Below, in pieces: positions 42,956-52,483 of a stretch of 64,000 nt of DNA (positions are counted from its first letter, which is position 1; each line of letters starts with the position of its first letter). Location of the stretch: NCBI GenBank assembly GCA_046269235.1, contig JBJZOS010000004.1, forward strand, positions 1 through 64,000, read 5' to 3'. The notes beneath the pieces are model-generated. The model ran no database searches. It was not told the DNA's origin and saw nothing but the letters and a program-made list of their open reading frames with translations. The position numbers were made by a program, and so were the translations under genes. The stretch is from Soonwooa sp032078105 (GTDB taxonomy: Bacteria; Bacteroidota; Bacteroidia; Flavobacteriales; Weeksellaceae).

Positions 42956-45334
42956 CTATCTTAAAAGCTTGAAATACTTTGTACTACGGTACCATGTTGA
43001 TAAAGTTGTAAAAGCAACAACACTTATAGAACTTATCGGCATAATTATAGCCGCAAACAATGGCGAAACCTTACCCATTACTGCAAATGTTACACCAATA
43101 ATATTGTAAAATAAGCTGATTGCAAAAGTTAATTTTACTATGCTTATCGCGTCTTTTGAGAATTTTAGATATTTATCCAATTCAGGAATTTTACTACCAT
43201 CCATAATAACGTCGGAAGCTGGCGTAAAGGCGTTAGTGTCGTCAGAAATGGCAATGCCTACATTACTTTGCTTTAGTGCGCCTGCGTCGTTAAGACCATC
43301 GCCAAGCATCGCTACTTTATAATGTTGGTTTTGAAGTTCTTGTATAAATTCTAATTTGTCTTCTGGACTTTGATTAAAACGCATCTGCGAAACATTCGGG
43401 ATCATCGTTTTAAGTTGCTGTTCTTCTGATGCGTTGTCGCCACTTAAGATATTAATTTGGTAAGATTTAAGATGTGTGAAAAGGGTCTCTAAATCTTTTC
43501 TGTATTCGTTCTTAAAAATATATTTCCCCAAAAATTCGTCGCCAACTTGTACGAAAACAGCGGTTTCTAAGTTCTCAGATTTTTGTCCTGTGAAATTCGC
43601 AGAGCCTATTTTGTAAAGCTTGCCTCTAACGCTTGCAGAATAACCTTTTCCAGGTATTTCTACAAAATTTTCGATCAGGAAATAATCATCTTTAGTGTCA
43701 ATGAAATCATATAAAGATTTTGAAAGAGGATGATTCGAATTTTTTAATAAGCTTTTAATGTTTTTCAAATCAAACTCGGCAATATCTTGTCCAGAATAAT
43801 TAATATTTAACTTTTTATTTTCTGTAATCGTTCCAGTTTTGTCAAAAACTAAACTGTCAATTTTTGAGAGTCTTTCAATGGTCAAAGTATCTTTAACGTA
43901 AAATTTATTTCTGCCCAAAATTCGCATAATGTGCCCAAAGGTGAACGGTGCCGAAAGCGCTAAGGCACACGGACAAGCAATAATTAAAATTGCGGCAACC
44001 ACTTGGAACATTTTTTCAAAATTCTCTTGTGACCAATATATTGCGGCAATCGCAGTAATCGTCAAAATAACAATTGTGAAATATTTGCTGATTTTATTGG
44101 TAATTGTGTCGAGTCCCGTTTCTGTTTTTTTGAAGGCTTCTTTGTTCCAAAGTTGTGTCAAATAACTTTGGTTAACATTTTTAATAACTTCTAGTTCTAG
44201 AACTGGGCCGTTTTGTTTTCCGCCAGCGAAGATTTTGTCTCCAGATTTTTTACTAACCAAAGCTGCTTCTCCAGTGATAAAGCTGTTGTCAATATTGGCT
44301 TCACCATTTATCAAGATAGAATCTACAGGTATAATTTCTTGGTTTCTTACCATAATTCTATCACCAACTTTAAGGTCTGAAAGTAGAATGTTATCTTGCT
44401 TTCCATTAAAATCGATTTTTGTAACAGCAATGGGGTAGAAGGATTTGTAATCGCGGTCGTAAGACAAAGTGTTGTAAGTTCTTTTCTGGAAGGTTTTTCC
44501 TAAAAGCATAAAGAATAATAATCCACAAAGCGTGTCAAAATATCCGCCGCCATAATCAGTTACAATCTCGTAGATAGATCGGCCGTACAACATGATAATC
44601 CCGATAACAATGGGAACGTCGATGTTGATGATTTTGTTTTTCAAACCATACCAAGCGGATTTGTAATAATCTTGTGCAGAGTAGAGTACAACGGGTGTTG
44701 CGAGCATCAAAAGAATAATTCGGAAAAGATATTTATAGCTTTCTGACCATGCATCGTTACTGTCAAAATATTCTGGAAAGCTTAAAAACATACTATTTCC
44801 AAAAGCAAAACCTGCAATCGCCAATTTTATCAACAGACTTTTGTCAAGTGTTTCTTTCTTTTTGTCCGCAGTTTCGAGATTAATAACAGGTTTGTAACCA
44901 AAATTTGTTAAAAATTTAGCGAGTTCGCTGAGTTTCAGTTCGTCGCTCTTGTACGCGATTTGTACAGTTTTTCTCGTGAAGTTAACTTGCGAATATTTTA
45001 TTTTCGGATTAATAGTATTTAAACTTTCTAAAAGCCAAATACATGACGAACAATGGATTACAGGGATTTTGAAAGTAACTAATGTCGTTCCACCTTCATG
45101 GAAGTCTACAACTTTGTTGAAGACATCCTCAGTATCTAAATAGTCGAACTGCGTTTGGTCGTCGCTACTTGGTCGTATCCCCGAATTCTTATTAAATTCA
45201 TAAAAGTTACCAAGATTATTTAGGTTTAGGATTTCGTAAACGGACTGACAACCATTACAACAGAAGACTTTTTCATCAAATTCAATGCGCTCACTTTCAA
45301 TAGGCTGACCGCAATGGAAGCACTTTTCTGACAT
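42956..45334 (-). CDS. ccoI: Copper-translocating P-type ATPase CcoI
   Basis: 792 residues. An N-terminal Cys-rich zinc-finger-like domain (CFHCGQPI...CCNGCQSVYEIL, residues 5-45) is followed by an HMA-type domain with HCSSCIWLLESL near 95. Eight membrane helices follow, with the transport motif ACPCALALSAPF. The phosphorylation site is DKTGTITENKKL and the hinge is MLGDGLNDAGALKQSNVGIA. CcoI (FixI) exports or delivers copper needed for cbb3 assembly. It is divergent from a Crp/Fnr gene and precedes ccoS by 110 bases. Confidence 0.94.
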   Translation of the reverse strand: MSEKCFHCGQPIESERIEFDEKVFCCNGCQSVYEILNLNNLGNFYEFNKNSGIRPSSDDQTQFDYLDTEDVFNKVVDFHEGGTTLVTFKIPVIHCSSCIWLLESLNTINPKIKYSQVNFTRKTVQIAYKSDELKLSELAKFLTNFGYKPVINLETADKKKETLDKSLLIKLAIAGFAFGNSMFLSFPEYFDSNDAWSESYKYLFRIILLMLATPVVLYSAQDYYKSAWYGLKNKIINIDVPIVIGIIMLYGRSIYEIVTDYGGGYFDTLCGLLFFMLLGKTFQKRTYNTLSYDRDYKSFYPIAVTKIDFNGKQDNILLSDLKVGDRIMVRNQEIIPVDSILINGEANIDNSFITGEAALVSKKSGDKIFAGGKQNGPVLELEVIKNVNQSYLTQLWNKEAFKKTETGLDTITNKISKYFTIVILTITAIAAIYWSQENFEKMFQVVAAILIIACPCALALSAPFTFGHIMRILGRNKFYVKDTLTIERLSKIDSLVFDKTGTITENKKLNINYSGQDIAEFDLKNIKSLLKNSNHPLSKSLYDFIDTKDDYFLIENFVEIPGKGYSASVRGKLYKIGSANFTGQKSENLETAVFVQVGDEFLGKYIFKNEYRKDLETLFTHLKSYQINILSGDNASEEQQLKTMIPNVSQMRFNQSPEDKLEFIQELQNQHYKVAMLGDGLNDAGALKQSNVGIAISDDTNAFTPASDVIMDGSKIPELDKYLKFSKDAISIVKLTFAISLFYNIIGVTFAVMGKVSPLFAAIIMPISSISVVAFTTLSTWYRSTKYFKLLR

Positions 45335-45356
45335 GTGGTTTGTTGGGTTTAGCTTA

Positions 45357-45364
45357 CAAAATTA
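45357..45364 (-). promoter_or_regulatory. Possible -7 box for ccoI
   Basis: TAATTTTG on the minus strand lies 22 bases before the ccoI ATG, inside the 80-base divergent region shared with the Crp/Fnr gene. No matching -33 is seen, so activation may be needed. Confidence 0.4.
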
Positions 45365-45375
45365 CGTCAAAAAAC

Positions 45376-45407
45376 TTTGCTTTTGGGAGTAGAAAGTCTT
45401 ATTTTTG
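45376..45407 (+). promoter_or_regulatory. Promoter of the Crp/Fnr-family gene
   Basis: TTTG (45376-45379), 20 bases, then TATTTTTG (45400-45407): a full Bacteroidota promoter 7 bases before the ATG. It overlaps the divergent ccoI region. Confidence 0.7.
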
Positions 45408-45414
45408 CTGATAA

Positions 45415-46140
45415 ATGTCATTACATATGTCACTTGAATTACAGCAAGTTATTGAACAGAATTTTATTAAAGCCTTTAATAGAGAGTCTTTTAAGAGAAG
45501 TTTATCACCTGAGGATTATGATAAATTAGTAGCAGAACTGCGAGATATGGAGTTCGCAAAGGGAGATACTGTTTTCGAAGATGGAGAATCTCCGCAAGGT
45601 GTTTATTTTATAAAAGAAGGTACTGCAAAGCTTTCAAAATCTGGAGTTTATGGTAAAGATCAAATCCTTCGATTTTGTAAAGAAGGCGATCTTATCGGTT
45701 ATCGCTCTTTATTGTGTGGAGAAAATTTCCAAGCAAAAGCGGAAGCGATGACACCACTGAAGGTTGTTTTTTTACCAGCGGATTTCTTCATTCATTTATT
45801 AGAAGTTGATGCTAAATTGTCTTACGCAATGCTGCAAAAAATTGCTTACGAATTGGGCGAATCGTCTAACACAGTAACTTTTTTAGCGCAGAAAACGGTA
45901 AGAGAAAGATTGGCTGAGATTTTAATTTTGCTAGAACAAAAACTTGGCACAGATCCAGAAGGATTTATCAATATTTCTTTAACAAGAGAAGAAATCGCTA
46001 ACCTTATTGGGACTGCAACAGAAAGTGCAATTCGGTTAATATCAGAATTCAAACAAGATGAATTGATACTTGTCGAGGGACGTAACATCAAAATCATCAA
46101 TCATGAAAAACTTATAAAACTTGGTCATGTGCTTATCTAA
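45415..46140 (+). CDS. Crp/Fnr family transcriptional regulator
   Basis: 241 residues. A cyclic-nucleotide-type sensor domain (about 30-140: GDTVFEDGESPQGVYFIKEGTAKL, GEDLIGYRSLL-like DLIGYRSLLCG) joins through a dimer helix to an HTH_Crp domain (about 165-235: VRERLAEILILL, TREEIANLIGTATESAIRLISEF). No N-terminal Fe-S cysteine cluster is present, so it is not a classical oxygen-sensing FNR. Divergence from ccoI suggests it regulates the cbb3 locus. The start is uncertain: ATG-TCA-TTA-CAT-ATG-TCA-CTT offers two ATGs four codons apart. Confidence 0.88.
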   Translation: MSLHMSLELQQVIEQNFIKAFNRESFKRSLSPEDYDKLVAELRDMEFAKGDTVFEDGESPQGVYFIKEGTAKLSKSGVYGKDQILRFCKEGDLIGYRSLLCGENFQAKAEAMTPLKVVFLPADFFIHLLEVDAKLSYAMLQKIAYELGESSNTVTFLAQKTVRERLAEILILLEQKLGTDPEGFINISLTREEIANLIGTATESAIRLISEFKQDELILVEGRNIKIINHEKLIKLGHVLI

Positions 46141-46153
46141 TTTTTGATAAGCA
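46130..46153 (+). terminator. Hairpin at the end of the Crp/Fnr gene
   Basis: TGCTTATC and GATAAGCA form an 8-pair stem with the stop codon in the loop, followed by TTTGTTTCTTTT. It is a terminator or attenuator before panB. Confidence 0.6.
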
Positions 46154-46188
46154 TTTGTTTCTTTTAATACATCCTAAAAATTGAACCC

Positions 46189-47004
46189 ATGTCGGTACAT
46201 TCAGAAATAAAAAAGATTACAACAGAGACACTTCGTAAGATGAAGTTCGAGAATGATAAAATTTCTATGATTACTGCTTACGATTTCACAACTGCAAAGA
46301 TGGTTGATGCCGGTGGTATAGATGCGGTGTTGGTTGGTGATTCTGCAGCCAATGTTATGGCGGGGTTCGAGACGACGCTTCCGATTACTTTGGATCAAAT
46401 GATTTATCACACGCAATGTGTAGTTCGAGGTATTGAAAGAGCTTTGGTTGTGGCTGATTTGCCTTTCGGGACTTATCAAAGTAATCCTGAGAAAGCTTTG
46501 GAATCCGCGGTGAGAATGATGAAAGAAGGTGGTGCACATGCAGTGAAAATTGAAGGTGGCATAGAAATCGAAGAATCTATTCGCAAGATTGTAAATGCTG
46601 GTATTCCTGTGATGGGACATTTGGGATTAACACCACAATCGATTTATCAATTCGGAACTTATAAAGTAAGAGCAAAAGAAGATGCAGAAGCAGAAAAATT
46701 AATTTCTGATGCCAAACTTTTAGAAGAACTAGGTTGTTTTGCATTAGTATTAGAAAAAATTCCTGCTGATTTGGCTAAAAAGGTAACCGAAGCTATTACA
46801 ATTCCAACAATCGGAATTGGCGCTGGCGCAAATTGCGACGGGCAAGTTTTGGTGTATCACGATATGGTAGGGATGAACAAAGGTTTTTCTCCTAAATTTT
46901 TAAGAAGATATTTAGACTTACATACCGAAATTACTGGCGCTGTTGCTCAGTTTGTAAAAGATGTGAAATCTGTAGATTTCCCGAATGCATCAGAAAGTTA
47001 TTAA
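46189..47004 (+). CDS. panB: 3-methyl-2-oxobutanoate hydroxymethyltransferase
   Basis: 271 residues: MITAYDFTTAKMVDAGGIDAVLVGDSAANVMAGFETTLPI (residues 22-62) carries the Mg-binding Asp pair. VADLPFGTYQ, AVKIEGG, PVMGHLGLTPQ and the catalytic-Glu segment ALVLEKIPADLA follow, then IGIGAGANCDGQVLVYHD. It adds a hydroxymethyl group from methylene-THF to alpha-ketoisovalerate, the first step to pantothenate and CoA. It is followed 9 bases later by a small membrane protein gene. Confidence 0.97.
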   Translation: MSVHSEIKKITTETLRKMKFENDKISMITAYDFTTAKMVDAGGIDAVLVGDSAANVMAGFETTLPITLDQMIYHTQCVVRGIERALVVADLPFGTYQSNPEKALESAVRMMKEGGAHAVKIEGGIEIEESIRKIVNAGIPVMGHLGLTPQSIYQFGTYKVRAKEDAEAEKLISDAKLLEELGCFALVLEKIPADLAKKVTEAITIPTIGIGAGANCDGQVLVYHDMVGMNKGFSPKFLRRYLDLHTEITGAVAQFVKDVKSVDFPNASESY

Positions 47005-47013
47005 AATTCATAC

Positions 47014-47337
47014 ATGAAAAACCTTATGGCAATACAAGCTGGCGTATCTTTCGCGGCCTTAGCTTGTTTATTAGTGGGTTGGATACAGCCATTTTCTCCA
47101 GAGCTTAATAATATTATTTATAATCAATTATTTTACATTTTGGTAGGTGCAAGTTTTGTGTTACAAGCCCCAACTTTAGCGAATCCAAAATTTAAAATCC
47201 CAATATACATCGCGGCTGGACTTTGTATTGTTGGTGCATTTTTACCAGTTGAGACAAGACTCTCAGGTATTAAAACCATCGGGTTAATTGCTGGGGTTAT
47301 TATGTCATTATTTGGACGAAATAGAAGCGCAAATTAA
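47014..47337 (+). CDS. Hypothetical four-helix membrane protein
   Basis: 107 residues with three to four hydrophobic helices (about 5-25, 38-52, 65-80, 88-103) and short loops. The sequence VGWIQPFSPELNN lies between helices 1 and 2. It shows no domain I recognise. It sits between panB (9 bases) and an RluA-type gene (2 bases) on the same strand, so it is probably cotranscribed. Confidence 0.65.
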   Translation: MKNLMAIQAGVSFAALACLLVGWIQPFSPELNNIIYNQLFYILVGASFVLQAPTLANPKFKIPIYIAAGLCIVGAFLPVETRLSGIKTIGLIAGVIMSLFGRNRSAN

Positions 47338-47339
47338 AA

Positions 47340-48035
47340 ATGGCCGATCAAAAATTTTCTTCTGAACAAATTGTTTTTGAAGACAATCATATTATCGTTA
47401 TTAACAAAAAAGCGGGTCAGCTTGTTCAAGGAGATAAAACAGGTGATGAATCCTTGTTAGAATTAATAAAAGATTTTATCAAAATAAGAGATGCTAAACC
47501 AGGAAATGTTTTCCTAGGTTTGGTTCATCGTATTGATAGGCCTACTTCTGGTTTGGTGATTTATGCTAAAACTTCGAAAGCTCTTTCCCGATTAACACAA
47601 ATGGTGAAAAATCGAGAAATCAAAAAAACGTATTGGGCTTTGGTTGCCAAGGAGATGATTCCCTCTTCTCAAAAATTGGTGCATTATTTAAAGAAAAACG
47701 AGAAAAATAATAAAGCCATCGTTTTTCCTAAAGCGACAGAAGGTGCTAAAGAAGCCATTCTAACGTATCACATGATAAAAATTTTGGATAATTATCAACT
47801 TTTAGAAATTGATCTGGAAACGGGTCGTCATCATCAAATAAGAGCGCAGTTGTCTAAAATAGGTGTTCCAATAAAGGGGGATCTAAAATACGGCGCACCT
47901 CGCTCCAATCCCGATGGTGGAATTTCTCTACACGCAAGAAAACTAGAATTTGTACATCCCGTAACCAAAGAAAATATTGAAATTGTAGCTCCCGTTCCAG
48001 AAAATGATAAAGTTTGGGCAGCTTGCGAAAATTAA
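47340..48035 (+). CDS. RluA-family pseudouridine synthase
   Basis: 231 residues with the catalytic motif HRIDRPTSGLVIYAKT (Asp in HRIDRPTSG, near residue 66). LSRLTQMVKNREIKKTYWALV follows, and LETGRHHQIRAQLSKIGVPIKGDLKYG completes the fold. No S4 RNA-binding domain is present, so it resembles the short RluA/RluC-like members. It isomerises uridines in rRNA or tRNA; the exact site is unknown. Confidence 0.92.
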   Translation: MADQKFSSEQIVFEDNHIIVINKKAGQLVQGDKTGDESLLELIKDFIKIRDAKPGNVFLGLVHRIDRPTSGLVIYAKTSKALSRLTQMVKNREIKKTYWALVAKEMIPSSQKLVHYLKKNEKNNKAIVFPKATEGAKEAILTYHMIKILDNYQLLEIDLETGRHHQIRAQLSKIGVPIKGDLKYGAPRSNPDGGISLHARKLEFVHPVTKENIEIVAPVPENDKVWAACEN

Positions 48036-48064
48036 AAAAGGATCTAAAAATTTTAGATCCTTTT
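48036..48064. terminator. Bidirectional terminator
   Basis: AAAAGGATCTAAAA and TTTTAGATCCTTTT are perfect inverted arms between the converging RluA-type and outer-membrane-barrel genes. Confidence 0.85.
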
Positions 48065-48078
48065 ATTTTAAACAATAA

Positions 48079-50274
48079 TTATTTTGGACTCATAATTCCG
48101 CCATTATCATCTTTTGGCGTATCATTTTTAAGCATGTTAGGATCTTCTTTCGCTAATTTATTTTTGGTCGGGATTTTATAATTTAGTGAAAAGCCGAACG
48201 TTCTGCTGTCCCATCTGTTGCTCAAATAGATTGGCGTTGCAGTGTTAACAGTTTTAAAATTCATTCTACTGCCGTTAAACACATCATTAGCAAATAAACT
48301 TACTGTTAATCTATCTTTATTGAATTTTTTACTCAAGGTCAAATCCAGTCGGTTCATGATGCGCTGCGTTGACTGGAAGAAGTAATAATTTCCATTGGTA
48401 GAGTATGAAAAATTAGGTGTAAACTTCATTCCGTATGGCAAAATAAACTGCCCCGAAAGGTTGAAAAACCACATTCCCTTTTTATCTACAACTTCTTTGA
48501 TGTCCTGAAACTGATAGCCTGCATAAAGGTACAAGAAATTAATTTTATCAGGGTTGAAGTTGAATTTCATAACCTCACTCAGTGGCTTACTAAAAATCAT
48601 AAAAGGAATCGGTAAACCTACATTGAAGCTATGTTGTGTTAAAGAGTTGATGTTAACGTTAGTTTGCGTAATGTTTTTCCCTTTTCTATCAACATACATC
48701 ATCACCTGGTCTTTCACCATACTTACATTATAGCTTACGAAAGCATAATCAAAAGCGCTAATTTTTGCTTCGAAATTATCATAAATAGTTGGTTGCACAT
48801 TGGGATTTCCGGTAATGTCAACATTCGGATTTTGGAAGGTTGTATTGTTTGGATTTAATTGCGAGGTGCTTGGTAAGGTTATTTTTCTGTTGTAGTTAAC
48901 ATTAAAATATAAAGACTTGACAATGTCGTACTGTACACTTGCATTAGGGAAAAGCTCAAACTTTTTAAACGGTAATAAATTGTCCCATTTTTGATCTTTA
49001 AAGTTGTAAGAAGTTCCAGAAATGTCGTAATCTTCTGCTCTTAAACCTGCAATAAAACTGAATTTTTTATATTTTGCATTCAATTCTGTGTAGAGGGATG
49101 TGGTCTGTCTTTGATAATCTAAATTATCGACATCAAAAAAAGATGTTTTAAAATCCAAACGGTCGTACATTCCACCAATGCTGATTTTTCCTTCGTCCAA
49201 AATTTTTAAAGATTGAGAATAATCTACTCTCATGTTGTAGGCATTTTGTGCTGATGTAGATTCTGATGGGAAAGGTTTTGTAACCGAAGCGCCTGGGAAA
49301 TAAATGGTATTGGTCCCGTTTTGATCAAAATTGTTTCTAAAATTTGAATAATTAAATTTAAAATCTAACTTTTGACTTTTATCTGCAAATCTTTTCTGAT
49401 AAGTCGCTGTAACCTCGTTTCGGTAGTTTTTATTTTTACTTTTTCCTACGTTGTGATAATTGGCATCTTCAAAAAGATTAGAGTTTTCTGGATATTCAAA
49501 AAGGGCACTTCCGTCTGAAGTGTTGTAAGAATCGTTATTAGACACGAAAAAATCGTAATTCAGTAACAAACGATCCATTCCCAAATCGAAAGTTGTTGCA
49601 GCTTTGGTGAAATATGATCTCGAATATTTATCATTAAAACCTTTGGATATATCATCCATTTCGTTACTGCTGAAAGATTCTCCATAGGTTTGTCCAGCGC
49701 TCAATTGCCAACCAAACCATTTGTTTCTGGAATTTAAAGCAATAGAGTTGTTAAAACGGTTTCTAAATTTATCATAATCCGAAAAACGATAACCGCCAGA
49801 ATAAGTTGCCGAAAGGTAATTTTTTGCAGATTTTGACGTGATGATGTTCAAAATAGCGGCTCCCGAAGTTGCAGGAAATTCTGCGCCTGGTTGGGTTACC
49901 ACTTCAATTCTTTCGATTGCAGAAGCGGGCATTCCTTCTAAAAAAGCCGTAAGATCGTTGGTAGAAATGTTCATCGGTCTTCCGTCCATATACACTTGGA
50001 GCGGTTTTCCTTGGTACATCATTCCTGCGATGTCGGTTACTACTATTCCTGGAAGTTTTTTTATTCCTTCCAAAGACGATCCTGAATTGAGACTTGGCTG
50101 CTCCGAAAAATCGAAAATCGTACGATCTGCTTTCTGCTCTACCGCTTTTTTGGTTTTGGTGATGGTGACAGCGTCAATTTCTTTTTCTTTGGTGTTGTCT
50201 TTTTTGGTTTCTTGTGCAAAAGAAATTTGGAAGCTTAACAACAAACTCGCTGCTAAAAAAATTTTCTTGTTCAT
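48079..50274 (-). CDS. Outer-membrane beta-barrel protein, TonB-dependent receptor type (copy 1)
   Basis: 731 residues. A signal peptide ends ISFAQ (about residue 20). A plug-like domain (residues 45-155: PGIVVTDIAGMMYQGKPLQVYMDGRPM, IERIEVVTQPGAEFPATSGAAILNI) precedes a large beta-barrel rich in aromatic alternations. No carboxypeptidase-D repeat or classical TonB box is obvious, and the C-terminus is charged (NDNGGIMSPK). The ligand is unknown. It lies in tandem with a paralogue 54 bases upstream. Confidence 0.85.
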   Translation of the reverse strand: MNKKIFLAASLLLSFQISFAQETKKDNTKEKEIDAVTITKTKKAVEQKADRTIFDFSEQPSLNSGSSLEGIKKLPGIVVTDIAGMMYQGKPLQVYMDGRPMNISTNDLTAFLEGMPASAIERIEVVTQPGAEFPATSGAAILNIITSKSAKNYLSATYSGGYRFSDYDKFRNRFNNSIALNSRNKWFGWQLSAGQTYGESFSSNEMDDISKGFNDKYSRSYFTKAATTFDLGMDRLLLNYDFFVSNNDSYNTSDGSALFEYPENSNLFEDANYHNVGKSKNKNYRNEVTATYQKRFADKSQKLDFKFNYSNFRNNFDQNGTNTIYFPGASVTKPFPSESTSAQNAYNMRVDYSQSLKILDEGKISIGGMYDRLDFKTSFFDVDNLDYQRQTTSLYTELNAKYKKFSFIAGLRAEDYDISGTSYNFKDQKWDNLLPFKKFELFPNASVQYDIVKSLYFNVNYNRKITLPSTSQLNPNNTTFQNPNVDITGNPNVQPTIYDNFEAKISAFDYAFVSYNVSMVKDQVMMYVDRKGKNITQTNVNINSLTQHSFNVGLPIPFMIFSKPLSEVMKFNFNPDKINFLYLYAGYQFQDIKEVVDKKGMWFFNLSGQFILPYGMKFTPNFSYSTNGNYYFFQSTQRIMNRLDLTLSKKFNKDRLTVSLFANDVFNGSRMNFKTVNTATPIYLSNRWDSRTFGFSLNYKIPTKNKLAKEDPNMLKNDTPKDDNGGIMSPK

Positions 50275-50328
50275 AAATTCTTATCTACAAGTATTAGACA
50301 ACAAAAATTTGTTTTTGTTACAAAAAAA

Positions 50329-52446
50329 TTACTGCGCTCTATCTTTCTCGTCGAATTTAATATTGCGTTCATTTCTCACTTTTTTATTTCCAAAGGTGTA
50401 GTTAACGCTAAGTCGGAAGCTACGACCGTCCCAATAATTGTTGTAATGTTGCGTGTTATCAGCATAGAAAATGTCGCCTTTCCAACGAGATGCAAAAATG
50501 TTAGAAACCGAAGCATTCATCTGAAGTTGCTTTTCCATTAAAGAAATTTTGAACCCAGAATCTAAGTTGGTAAAACTATGAAAATGCGAATTTACGTTGT
50601 TGTAAGGCAAATTATGACTAAAATTCAAGAAGAAATTAACCGTCTTGGCTTTGTTTAAAGTAAAGGTATTGCGGATGCTATAATCTAAAGTTTTCCCTTT
50701 TTGCGGATTTGCTTCAATATTATACACTTTGCTGTTGGTCAAGGATGCATTCACATAGGTAGAAACTTCCCACCAAGGTTTAATCTTATCGGTATAAGAA
50801 ACATTAATTCCGAAAAAATCGTTGTCATACGTGTTAAGATAAGTTCCATGATTTTCTAATCCTTCCTGAAAAGCAACTTGTCCAAAACCGTTTTTAAGAT
50901 GCAAATAATAAAAACTTGCATTCAGCTTGCTGTTGTAGGTGTACGCCAATTCATAATTATTGATGTAAGAAGGCTGCAACAAAGGATTTCCAGAAGAATA
51001 AGAATTGGTATTCTCGTACCAACGGAACGGATTGAGGTTGTCCATATCGGGACGATTTATCCTTCTAGAATAAGCTAAACTGTAAGAATTTTTATTGTTT
51101 TTATACGTCACATAAGCCGACGGAAACCATTCTCCATAATTGTATTTGTTTCTTTCGCCAGTTGAAGGTGTAAAGGCATCAACGTAAGTTTTCTCGTAAC
51201 GAACACCAAATTTGGTTTCCCATTTTTCTCCAAAATTTTTAGCGAAACTAAAATAACCAGCCACGTTTTTTTCTTTGTATTGAAAGAGGTTAGAGCGAGA
51301 TTGGTCTATCATCCAAGATGTGTTTTGAAGCCTAAAGTATGATAAATCTGCATCGTTTTCGAACTGATAATATTTAGCTCCCGTTTCTATCGTTCCGAAG
51401 GAATAAGGAAGTTCTAAATCGGCTTGACCAGAGAAAATTTCGGGTTTAACTAAAGAAATAGTTTTTACATATTCTGTACTTTGATTGGAAGATTTATAGG
51501 TGTCAAAATCAACATTCGTTTTCGAATTATTGTTGTAGTAATTTCCGGTAAAACTTAATTTTTTTCCAATAGAATCGAGCTTAATATCGTAATAAACACT
51601 CAGTGTATTCATCGTGTTTTTTTCGCGATGTTGTGTGTTGCTGAAAAGATTCTCTATATTTTTTTCATTTTTAAAATAGTTCGTGGTATTCACAATATCC
51701 ATATCTGGCGTTTGATGCGTGAATAAATAATTGAACCCAACCTCCGAATTTTTACTGATTTTATAGGACATCGAAAGGTTTGGGGCGATATTTTCCCACA
51801 TATCTTTTCGCAAAGAATGGCTGTAACTTTGTGTCTCCCCAAGAATGGTGTAGTTTTCGTCTGAGCGTTTTGCCGTTTTCAAATAGTTGGCTTTTAAGCT
51901 AATGTTCAGTTTTTCAGTTTGATAGTTCAAGGTTCCATTGCTGTTTCCCCCAAAATAACTTCTTTGGTTAATTCCAGTTCCTAGGTTTCCGCTAAACCCC
52001 AAATTTGGATTTTTTTTCAGAATAATATTAAGAATTCCGCTGTTTCCCTGAGCATCGTATTTTGCTGGAGGCGTGGTAATGACTTCTATTTTTGCAATAT
52101 TTTCGGAACGAAAAGTTTTCAAATAATTCATCAAAGCATCGCCCGAAAGATTGAGCATTCTTCCGTTAACCATCACCGAAACGCTGCTTTTACCAACGAT
52201 AGAAATCAGGTTTTGGTTTTCATCTACTTTTAACAAAGGCACATTAGCAAGGGTTTCCACAGCATCCATTCCTTGCGACGCCAAAGAAGCATCTACATTG
52301 AAAATCATTCGGTCTGCTTTGCGTTCGATTAACTTTTTAGTGGAAGTTATTTTCACTTCCTCAATCGATTTTATCGAATCTTTTTTGGTTTGTGCAATAG
52401 CGTTTAACGATAGAAAACCGAATAATAGAGCGTATTTTGTGTTCAT
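50329..52446 (-). CDS. Outer-membrane beta-barrel protein, TonB-dependent receptor type (copy 2)
   Basis: 705 residues. A signal peptide (residues 1-18, LFGFLSLNAIAQ) is followed by the plug: KVDENQNLISIVGKSSVSVMVNGRML, NIAKIEVITTPPAKYDAQGNSGILNII. A C-terminal barrel has YSLAYSRRINRPDMDNLNPF and ends near FRLSVNYTFGNKK. It is of the same outer_membrane_beta-barrel family as copy 1 but clearly diverged from it. It has a 54-base gap to copy 1 and 37 to the DUF5694 gene, all minus strand, so one transcript is likely. The ligand is unknown. Confidence 0.85.
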   Translation of the reverse strand: MNTKYALLFGFLSLNAIAQTKKDSIKSIEEVKITSTKKLIERKADRMIFNVDASLASQGMDAVETLANVPLLKVDENQNLISIVGKSSVSVMVNGRMLNLSGDALMNYLKTFRSENIAKIEVITTPPAKYDAQGNSGILNIILKKNPNLGFSGNLGTGINQRSYFGGNSNGTLNYQTEKLNISLKANYLKTAKRSDENYTILGETQSYSHSLRKDMWENIAPNLSMSYKISKNSEVGFNYLFTHQTPDMDIVNTTNYFKNEKNIENLFSNTQHREKNTMNTLSVYYDIKLDSIGKKLSFTGNYYNNNSKTNVDFDTYKSSNQSTEYVKTISLVKPEIFSGQADLELPYSFGTIETGAKYYQFENDADLSYFRLQNTSWMIDQSRSNLFQYKEKNVAGYFSFAKNFGEKWETKFGVRYEKTYVDAFTPSTGERNKYNYGEWFPSAYVTYKNNKNSYSLAYSRRINRPDMDNLNPFRWYENTNSYSSGNPLLQPSYINNYELAYTYNSKLNASFYYLHLKNGFGQVAFQEGLENHGTYLNTYDNDFFGINVSYTDKIKPWWEVSTYVNASLTNSKVYNIEANPQKGKTLDYSIRNTFTLNKAKTVNFFLNFSHNLPYNNVNSHFHSFTNLDSGFKISLMEKQLQMNASVSNIFASRWKGDIFYADNTQHYNNYWDGRSFRLSVNYTFGNKKVRNERNIKFDEKDRAQ

Positions 52447-52483
52447 TGTTTTATTTATTTTGAGGAAACTCTAGTTTTTATTT

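Noticed and set aside
49838..50401. 187-codon plus-strand reading frame
   Set aside because: It is antisense to an outer-membrane barrel gene with a clear signal peptide and plug.
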